From: Bacteroidales bacterium UBA2716
GTDB lineage: Bacteria > Bacteroidota > Bacteroidia > Bacteroidales > UBA932
Direction of reading: 5' to 3'
Length of the DNA: 8,101 bases
NCBI GenBank assembly: GCA_002354005.1
Contig: DEKS01000122.1
Coordinates: forward strand, 14,821 to 22,921
The translations under genes and the position numbers were made by a program. Under the pieces are notes generated by a model. The model searched no databases, was not told the origin of the DNA, and was given only the letters and a program-made list of their open reading frames with translations. Numbering within the stretch: position 1 is the stretch's first letter; each line of letters opens with the position of its first letter. Positions 1 through 5,356 of this stretch are shown piece by piece.

Positions 1-1
1 T

Positions 2-1300
2 ATGACAGATATTGAATTCAAGTCTCCGGAAGAGATCAAGGTATTTCAGGAGGGGCTGCTGCAAGAGGCACTGCAGTACCTCCAGGGGCACTCGCGCTAT
101 TATCAGCGCATGTTTGGGAAATACCATATAGACATTGCCAAAATCCGGACCATCGAGGACCTGCAGAAGATCCCCTTTACGGAAAAGAAGGATTTACAGC
201 TTTTTAACGAGGAATTCCTGTGCTGCCCCAAGGCCAAGGTGGTGGACTATGTGACCACTTCCGGAACCCTGGGAGACCCGGTTACCTTTGGCTGCACGGA
301 GAAAGACCTGCAGCGGCTTGCCTATAACGAAAAAAAGAGCTTTGCCTGCGCCGGTGTAAAGCCCGGGGACATTGTCCAGCTCATGACCACCATTGACAAG
401 CGCTTTATGGCCGGCCTGGCCTATTTCCTGGGCATCCGGGAGCTGGGCGCCAGCATTATCCGCGTGGGCAACGGCATTCCGGAACTGCAGTGGGACACCA
501 TCGAGCGCCTGAAGCCGGATACCATCATGTGTGTGCCGTCGTTTATCCTGCGGCTGGTGCAGTATGCAGAGGAACACGGGATAGACTACAAGAACAGTTC
601 GGTAAAGCGGATTATCGGCATTGGGGAGGGCCTGAGGGACCAAAACTTTAACCTGAACTTGCTGGGACGCCGCATCAAGGAGAAATGGGATGTGGAACTG
701 TTTGCCACGTACAGCTCTACGGAAATGGGCGCCACCTTCAGCGAATGCCCGTTCGGCTGCGGGGGGCATGTACATCCGGAACTCATCATTGTAGAGATTA
801 TCGGCGAGGACGATATGCCCGTACCGGATGGCGAAGTAGGGGAGATTGTGGTTACTACGCTGGGTGTGGAAGGCATGCCGCTGCTGCGGTTCCGCACCGG
901 CGACATGGCGGCCAAAATCACCGGGCAGTGCCGGTGCGGCCGCTACAGCTACAGGCTCACGCCGCTGGTGGGGCGCAAGAACAACATGATCAAGCTCAAG
1001 GGGACGACGCTGTACCCGCCGGCGGTGAACGACGTGCTGGACAACACACCCTATGTGGAAAACTACGTGGTGATTGTGCAGGACAGCGACGCCGGCACCG
1101 ACGATGTCCTGGTGCAACTGGGCCTGAAATACCAGCCGGAGTTCGACCCTGTGAAAGACCTCAAGGACCGTTTCCGCTCCCGCATTCGCGTGGCACCGCG
1201 CATCGAGGTGCTTCCCGCGGCGGAAGTGGCCGCCATCAACTTCCCGGCCAAATCCCGTAAACCCGTGAAATTCATTGACAAACGTGACAAACACATTTGA
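2..1300 (+). CDS. Phenylacetate-CoA ligase family (PaaK-like) AMP-forming acyl-CoA ligase
   Basis: A 432-residue protein of the ANL (adenylate-forming) superfamily, close to the usual PaaK length of about 430-440 residues. Such enzymes activate a carboxylic acid with ATP to an acyl-AMP and pass it to CoA. Visible motifs: the phosphate-binding loop TTSGTLGDP at residues 85-93, the adenine-site motif YSSTEMG at 237-243, the ribose-binding FRTGD at 297-301, and the hinge GRKNNMIKLKG at 324-334. The C-terminal lysine-rich tail (about 414-430) resembles the mobile domain of PaaK. Cysteines 249, 253, 310 and 312 (CPFGC and CRC) could bind a metal; that is inference. The ATG is the second base of the window, so no upstream signal can be seen; the length and the normal N-terminal helix suggest this is the real start. 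Its end overlaps the next acyltransferase by 26 bp, so the two are probably translated together. The substrate is not known: phenylacetate is the family name, but aryl or fatty acids are equally possible. Confidence 0.88.
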   Translation: MTDIEFKSPEEIKVFQEGLLQEALQYLQGHSRYYQRMFGKYHIDIAKIRTIEDLQKIPFTEKKDLQLFNEEFLCCPKAKVVDYVTTSGTLGDPVTFGCTEKDLQRLAYNEKKSFACAGVKPGDIVQLMTTIDKRFMAGLAYFLGIRELGASIIRVGNGIPELQWDTIERLKPDTIMCVPSFILRLVQYAEEHGIDYKNSSVKRIIGIGEGLRDQNFNLNLLGRRIKEKWDVELFATYSSTEMGATFSECPFGCGGHVHPELIIVEIIGEDDMPVPDGEVGEIVVTTLGVEGMPLLRFRTGDMAAKITGQCRCGRYSYRLTPLVGRKNNMIKLKGTTLYPPAVNDVLDNTPYVENYVVIVQDSDAGTDDVLVQLGLKYQPEFDPVKDLKDRFRSRIRVAPRIEVLPAAEVAAINFPAKSRKPVKFIDKRDKHI

Positions 1301-2402
1301 CGACATCCGCCCGTATCTGGACGAGGAAATCCCTGCAGCCATGCAGCGGATTGTCTCCCACAAGCACTTTCCCCAGGCCTGCGCACTTCTTTTCCCGGAC
1401 CTGGAGCAAGCGGAAGTGGCGGAACGCATGCTCAGTTGCCACACGGTAGATGCGTTCCAATGGCGCATCATGTACGAGCTCATCGGGTCCATTGTCCGCC
1501 GGACCACCCAAGGACTCACGGTAAGCGGACTGGACGCCCTGGACAAGGACAAACGCTATTTGTTCGTGTCCAACCACCGGGACATTATGCTGGACGCCGC
1601 CTTCCTGCAAAAGTTACTCGCCGATGCCGGCCTTCCTACGTCGGAAATCACCTTCGGGGCCAACCTCATGGATGGACAGCTGCTGATAGACCTGGGGCGT
1701 TCCAACAAGATGTTCCGCTTCGTAAGGCCCACCACGGCAAGCTCTTACCGGGACTTCCTCATCCAGATCCGGCATGTATCGGCCTATATCCGCTATGCCA
1801 TTTGTCAGAAAAAGGAGAGCGTCTGGATTGCCCAGCGCAATGGCCGCACCAAGGACGGACTGGACATGACCGAGCAGGGCGTCATCAACATGTTCTGCCT
1901 GAGCGGAGGCGAGGACAGGAGTCAGTCACTGGGAGAACTGCATATTGTACCCGTTGCCATTTCCTACGAATGGGAGCCCTGCGACAAACTCAAGGCGCTG
2001 GAACTCTTTGCCCGGGAAAGCGGAGAGCCGTATGTTAAAAAGCCCGGGGAGGACCTGAACAGCATCCTTACCGGCATTACCCAGCCCAAAGGGAGGGTGC
2101 ACCTGGCTGCAGGCAAGCCCATTACCGAGGAAGACCTGCGCCCGTACAACATGCTGCCAAACGGGGATTTCAACCGGAAAGTAGCCGGCGTGATTGACCA
2201 GCGCATCACGTCCTTGTATCGGCTCTATCCCAACAATTACATTGCGGCATGGATGCTTAGCGGTAAAAAACTGGGCGACTTTACGCCGGAGCAGCAGCAA
2301 ACATTTGAAGCGCATGTAGGAAAGCAGGTGCAAGGCTGCCCGGAAATAGTGAAGGAAATTCTTCTCAAGATTTACGCAAATCCTGTGCTTCGGAACTTGT
2401 AA
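1275..2402 (+). CDS. Glycerol-3-phosphate / 1-acylglycerol-3-phosphate acyltransferase-like protein (PlsB/PlsC superfamily)
   Basis: A 375-residue acyltransferase of the LPLAT superfamily, expected to move an acyl chain from acyl-ACP or acyl-CoA to a glycerolipid or similar hydroxyl acceptor at the membrane. Motif I is SNHRDIMLDAAF (residues 99-110), motif II-like GRSNKMFRFVR (141-151), motif III-like IAQRNGRTKDG (185-195) and motif IV-like IVPVAISYEW (224-233). The spacing in motif I is H-x5-D (H101, D107) rather than the textbook H-x4-D, and motif III lacks the usual EG-R pattern. No clear transmembrane helix is seen. The start is uncertain: the conserved-looking N-terminal FDDIRPYLDEEIP requires TTG at 1275 or GTG at 1284, and the first in-frame ATG (1341, residue 23) would remove it. 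No Shine-Dalgarno helps. The gene begins inside the 3' end of the ligase gene, which suggests translational coupling and a shared pathway. The acceptor is unknown. Confidence 0.82.
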   Translation: MTNVTNTFDDIRPYLDEEIPAAMQRIVSHKHFPQACALLFPDLEQAEVAERMLSCHTVDAFQWRIMYELIGSIVRRTTQGLTVSGLDALDKDKRYLFVSNHRDIMLDAAFLQKLLADAGLPTSEITFGANLMDGQLLIDLGRSNKMFRFVRPTTASSYRDFLIQIRHVSAYIRYAICQKKESVWIAQRNGRTKDGLDMTEQGVINMFCLSGGEDRSQSLGELHIVPVAISYEWEPCDKLKALELFARESGEPYVKKPGEDLNSILTGITQPKGRVHLAAGKPITEEDLRPYNMLPNGDFNRKVAGVIDQRITSLYRLYPNNYIAAWMLSGKKLGDFTPEQQQTFEAHVGKQVQGCPEIVKEILLKIYANPVLRNL

Positions 2403-2427
2403 ATTTGGGTGCATTGTACTATATTTG
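2397..2427 (+). promoter_or_regulatory. Bacteroidota-type promoter for the nucleoside kinase gene
   Basis: The only real intergenic gap on this strand (2403-2445) is AT-rich and holds TATATTTG at 2420-2427, a perfect match to the Bacteroidota -7 element TAnnTTTG. A TTG at 2397-2399 lies 20 bp upstream, within the spacing reported for the -33 element. Transcription would start near 2432-2435, leaving a leader of only about 12 nt before the ATG at 2446. A second match, TAAATTTG at 2400-2407, overlaps the stop codon of the upstream gene but lacks a TTG at the right distance; it would give a leader of about 32 nt. The match is seen directly; activity is inferred. Confidence 0.6.
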
Positions 2428-2445
2428 CGACTAAATTTTCTGCTC

Positions 2446-4101
2446 ATGGTACAGGTATACTGCAAGAACACCCAAGAGACCAAGCGTTTTCCGGAAGGGA
2501 CGTCCCTTCTGCAAATGCTGTCGGAATTTGACTGTCATCGTCCCTATCCCATTGTGTCCGCCAAAGTGAACAATGTGTCCCAGGGGCTCAAGTTCAAGGT
2601 CTATCAAAATAAGGACATCGAGTTTATAGATGTCCGCGAATCGAGCGGCATGCGTGTGTATTGCCGCTCGCTTTGTTTCTTGCTGTACAAGGCCGCCTCG
2701 GACATGTTCCCGGGCAGCAAGCTGTACATGGAACATCCCATCTCGCACGGCTATTTCTGCCACCTGCGCAAAGCGGACGGTACGGAAATATCGGCCCAGG
2801 ACCTGGTGGTGCTGGAGCGGCGCATGAAAGAGCTGGTAGAAAAAGACATGCCGTTCCACCGCTACGACGTACAAACGGAGCGTGCCATCAAGGAGTTCCG
2901 GAAGGCCGGCTATGAAGACAAAGTGAAGCTCCTGGAAACCAGCGGCGAAGCCTATACGGACTACTATACGCTGGGAGAAACCTCGGACTACTATTATGGC
3001 AAACTGGTACCGTCCACGGGCTATCTGAAGGTATGGGGCATTATGCCCTACCACGACGGCCTGCTCCTGCAGCTTCCCTCCCGCGAGGACCCTTCCAAGG
3101 TGGCCGATTTTGTGGACCAGCCGCGCACATACGAGATTTTCAATGAAGCCCTGCGCTGGAACATCATCATGGGTCTGGCTACGGTTGGCGACGTGAACGA
3201 AGCCTTCCTGCACGGCCGTGCCAGCGAGCTCATCCAGATTGCAGAAGCACTGCAGGAAAAGAAGATTGTCAAGATTGCAGAGGAAATCGACCGCCGGTAC
3301 CGCAGCGAGCATCCGCTCAAAGTGGTGCTCATCACCGGTCCGTCGTCGTCCGGTAAAACCACCTTCTGCAAGCGCCTGTCGGTCCAGCTCAAGGCCTGTG
3401 GCCTCAAACCCATGTCCATGAGCACGGACGACTATTTCGTGAACCGGGCCGATACCCCCAAGTTCCCGGACGGCAGCTACGATTTTGACAATTTTGACAC
3501 GGTAGACCATGCCCTCATGGAAAGCCATATCATGCAGCTCATTGGTGGGGAAGAAGTAAATGTGCCTGAGTATAACTTTGTTACGGGCCTGAGGGAATAC
3601 AACGGTAAAAAGCTCAAACTGGGAGAAGGGTGCATTCTGCTCATCGAGGGCATTCACGCCCTGAATCCGGACCTTACGTCGGATATTCCGGAAAGCGCCA
3701 AATTCAAGATTTTCATCAACACGCTTACCGGCGCCAACCTGGACAACCACAACTGGATTCCCACCAGCGACAACCGGCTGCTGCGCCGCATCGTGCGCGA
3801 CTACAACAAAGGCGCCTTTACGGCCCGTGAATCCATTTCCAACTGGCAGAATGTGCTGGATGCGGAAGAAAAATGGATTTATCCTTTCCAGGAAACGGCA
3901 GACGTCATGTTCAACAGCGCCTACCTCATTGAGTTTGCGGTCATGAAAAACCACGCAGAGCCCATCCTGCGCACGGTTCCGCAAAACTGCGCGGAATACG
4001 CAGAAGCCCACCGGCTCCTCAAGTTCATCCACTACTTTACCCCCGTCCCGGACAAAGAGATTCCGGCAACGTCGCTCCTGCGGGAGTTTATCGGCGGTTA
4101 A
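2446..4101 (+). CDS. Uridine kinase-like nucleoside kinase with N-terminal TGS and threonyl-tRNA synthetase-like domain
   Basis: A 551-residue cytosolic protein built from two parts. Residues 1-63 form a TGS domain, and 70-210 resemble the second additional (editing) domain of threonyl-tRNA synthetase, including HPISHGYF at 97-104 and LVPSTGY at 187-193. Residues 292-500 are a P-loop kinase of the phosphoribulokinase/uridine kinase family: Walker A GPSSSGKTT (298-306), STDDYF with the likely catalytic aspartate (326-331), the substrate-binding region around FPDGSYDFDNFDTVD (340-354), EGIHALNP (401-408) and the lid arginines in RRIVRDYN (447-454). The expected reaction is ATP-dependent phosphorylation of a nucleoside, probably uridine or cytidine; this architecture is usually annotated nucleoside kinase. 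The synthetase-like part lacks the HxxxH histidines, so tRNA editing is unlikely. The ATG at 2446 is preferred over a TTG at 2425, which lies inside the promoter element. The gene has its own promoter and its stop overlaps the convergent ACP gene by 4 bp. The exact substrate is inferred. Confidence 0.9.
   Translation: MVQVYCKNTQETKRFPEGTSLLQMLSEFDCHRPYPIVSAKVNNVSQGLKFKVYQNKDIEFIDVRESSGMRVYCRSLCFLLYKAASDMFPGSKLYMEHPISHGYFCHLRKADGTEISAQDLVVLERRMKELVEKDMPFHRYDVQTERAIKEFRKAGYEDKVKLLETSGEAYTDYYTLGETSDYYYGKLVPSTGYLKVWGIMPYHDGLLLQLPSREDPSKVADFVDQPRTYEIFNEALRWNIIMGLATVGDVNEAFLHGRASELIQIAEALQEKKIVKIAEEIDRRYRSEHPLKVVLITGPSSSGKTTFCKRLSVQLKACGLKPMSMSTDDYFVNRADTPKFPDGSYDFDNFDTVDHALMESHIMQLIGGEEVNVPEYNFVTGLREYNGKKLKLGEGCILLIEGIHALNPDLTSDIPESAKFKIFINTLTGANLDNHNWIPTSDNRLLRRIVRDYNKGAFTARESISNWQNVLDAEEKWIYPFQETADVMFNSAYLIEFAVMKNHAEPILRTVPQNCAEYAEAHRLLKFIHYFTPVPDKEIPATSLLREFIGG
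2642..2670. repeat. Perfect 9-bp inverted repeat inside the kinase coding region
   Basis: CGAGCGGCA at 2642-2650 is the exact reverse complement of TGCCGCTCG at 2662-2670, with an 11-base loop. It sits about 200 nt into the kinase gene, over codons 66-75, and on the plus strand is followed by CTTTGTTTCTT. In RNA it would form a stable GC-rich hairpin. No run of T typical of an intrinsic terminator follows it, and coding constraint or chance may explain it. Confidence 0.35.
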
Positions 4102-4331
4102 AGCTTTACCTGGTTCTGTTCCAGGTAGCCAACGACATCTGCTACGGTTTCAAACTTGGCCAGGGCCTGGTCCGGGATAACAATTCCGTACTGGTCCTCA
4201 ATGCGCATCAGCAGTTGCAGGATATCCAGGGAATCGGCCCCGAGGTCCTTCTTGATGAGGCTTTGCGGGGTAATTTTGGCGGGGTCCAGCCGGAGCTGTT
4301 TGGCCAGGATGGTTTGTACTTTCTCAAACAT
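4098..4331 (-). CDS. Acyl carrier protein
   Basis: A 77-residue acyl carrier protein, the normal length for a discrete ACP. The phosphopantetheine attachment site is GADSLD at residues 31-36, with Ser34 as the modified serine, and the surrounding four-helix pattern is intact. It carries acyl chains as thioesters for cytosolic acyltransferases. Compared with housekeeping ACPs, helix II (DILQLLMRIEDQYG, 36-49) has few acidic residues, mainly E45 and D46, where the E. coli protein has a run of glutamates; this hints at a dedicated carrier rather than the main fatty-acid-synthase ACP. It is the last gene of the minus-strand operon, starting 5 bp after the plsX stop, so its natural partner is PlsX or the acyltransferase encoded just before it. 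Its stop shares TTAA with the convergent kinase gene. No promoter of its own is visible. Confidence 0.95.
   Translation of the reverse strand: MFEKVQTILAKQLRLDPAKITPQSLIKKDLGADSLDILQLLMRIEDQYGIVIPDQALAKFETVADVVGYLEQNQVKL
4107..4127. repeat. Stem-loop at the convergent gene junction
   Basis: TACCTGG (4107-4113) and CCAGGTA (4121-4127) form a perfect 7-bp stem with a 7-base loop. It begins 6 bases after the kinase stop codon on the plus strand and overlies the last codons of the ACP gene on the minus strand. There is no T-run on either side, only a short TTTAA on the minus strand, so it is not a good intrinsic terminator. It may end or protect the 3' ends of the two transcripts; part of its symmetry comes from the repeated EQNQ coding of the ACP C-terminus. 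Confidence 0.35.
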
Positions 4332-4336
4332 AGGGA

Positions 4337-5356
4337 TTAGTCTTCGTAATGTTCGTACTTGGCAATTTCTTGTTCAATTTGAGCGGACAGACGGCTTTTT
4401 TCCATGCGGTAGGCCTGCTCAATGCATTTTTCCACGGCAACGGCCTTGGAGGAGCCGTGCCCTTTAACCACCACCTTTGAAGTGCCCAGAAGCACGCTTC
4501 CGCCGTAATTCTGGTAGTTCATGAACGCCTTTTCCTCCTGGAACATGCGCCTCATCAGCAGTGCGCCCAGCTTATAGAGCGTGCGGCTATAGATGTCTTT
4601 TTTAAGCTTTTTCAGGAGTTCCAGTGCAGTGCCTTCGGTGGTCTTTACCAGGACATTGCCACTGAAGCCGTCGGCCACCACCACATCATAGCTGCCGGAA
4701 AGGAGGTCCCGGCTTTCCATATTGCCCACAAAATGCACAGATGGGGTTTGCAGCAGAAGCTTGTATGTTTCCTGGCGTACCTCATCGCCTTTCTCCGCCT
4801 CTTTTCCTACGTTAAGCAGTGCCACGCGGGGATGCTGTACGCTGTACACATTCTCCAGATACAGGCTGGCCATAATGGCAAACTGGCGCAGGTGAGCCGG
4901 GGTGACTTCTACGTTGGCCCCACTGTCGCAAACGCCCACAAGGCCCCCGTCCATGGTGGGAAGCAGGGGACAGAAGGCCGGACGGATGACGCCGGGGATG
5001 CGGCCCAGACGCACCAGGGCGCCGGTTACCAGGGCTCCGGTGGAGCCGGTGGATACCATGCCGGCTATATCGTCCCGGTCCCGGAGCAGGATGATGGCTT
5101 TCATCATGGAGGAGTTCCGCTTGAGGCGCACTACGTCCGTGGGTTTTTCCTCACAGCCAATCACTTCCGGAGCATGGACAATTTCCAGGCGGTTTTTGTC
5201 GAAGGATTTTCCTTCCAGCTCCCTTTGCAGGAGGAACTCGTCGCCGGTGAGCATTACATGCAGGTCCGGGAAGGTGCGCAGCGCAGCCAAGGCGCCTTCT
5301 ACAGGTGCCTGCGGGCTGTGGTCGCCGCCAAAACAGTCTATCAGGAGTTTAATCAT
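4337..5356 (-). CDS. plsX: Phosphate acyltransferase PlsX
   Basis: A 339-residue protein, the normal length for PlsX, a soluble, peripheral membrane enzyme that interconverts acyl-ACP and acyl-phosphate. Family signatures: N-terminal DCFGGDHSP at 7-15 (equivalent to DAMGGDHAP), EKPTDVVRLKRNSSM at 70-84, STGSTGALV at 102-110, the CDSGANVE region at 143-150, PRVALLNVGKE at 176-186, VADGFSGNVLVKTTEG at 227-242, and GGSVLLGTSKVVVKGHGSS at 285-303. The frame stays open up to 5683, but the family N-terminus MIKLLIDCFGGD sets the start at ATG 5356; this overlaps the upstream stop as ATGA (4 bp), typical of coupled translation, with a weak purine stretch AAAGAG just upstream. PlsX often neighbours rpmF and fabH; here neither is adjacent. 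Instead it lies downstream of FakA/FakB-like genes, which make acyl-phosphate, and upstream of an ACP, which would accept the acyl chain. Confidence 0.96.
   Translation of the reverse strand: MIKLLIDCFGGDHSPQAPVEGALAALRTFPDLHVMLTGDEFLLQRELEGKSFDKNRLEIVHAPEVIGCEEKPTDVVRLKRNSSMMKAIILLRDRDDIAGMVSTGSTGALVTGALVRLGRIPGVIRPAFCPLLPTMDGGLVGVCDSGANVEVTPAHLRQFAIMASLYLENVYSVQHPRVALLNVGKEAEKGDEVRQETYKLLLQTPSVHFVGNMESRDLLSGSYDVVVADGFSGNVLVKTTEGTALELLKKLKKDIYSRTLYKLGALLMRRMFQEEKAFMNYQNYGGSVLLGTSKVVVKGHGSSKAVAVEKCIEQAYRMEKSRLSAQIEQEIAKYEHYED

Noticed and set aside
194..1552. A 452-codon open frame on the minus strand
   Set aside because: It is antisense to the PaaK-like ligase and the start of the acyltransferase, both supported by motifs; the translated sequence is arbitrary and arginine/histidine-rich.
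2425..2445. TTG start at 2425 for the kinase
   Set aside because: It falls within the TATATTTG promoter element, and the TGS domain begins normally at the ATG at 2446.
3573..3580. A second TAnnTTTG match (TAACTTTG)
   Set aside because: It is inside the conserved kinase coding sequence, encoding part of EYNFVTG, with no gene start downstream.
2431..4032. A 533-codon open frame on the minus strand opposite the kinase gene
   Set aside because: It lies wholly antisense to a gene with clear kinase motifs, shows no recognisable domain, and is explained by GC-biased third codon positions.
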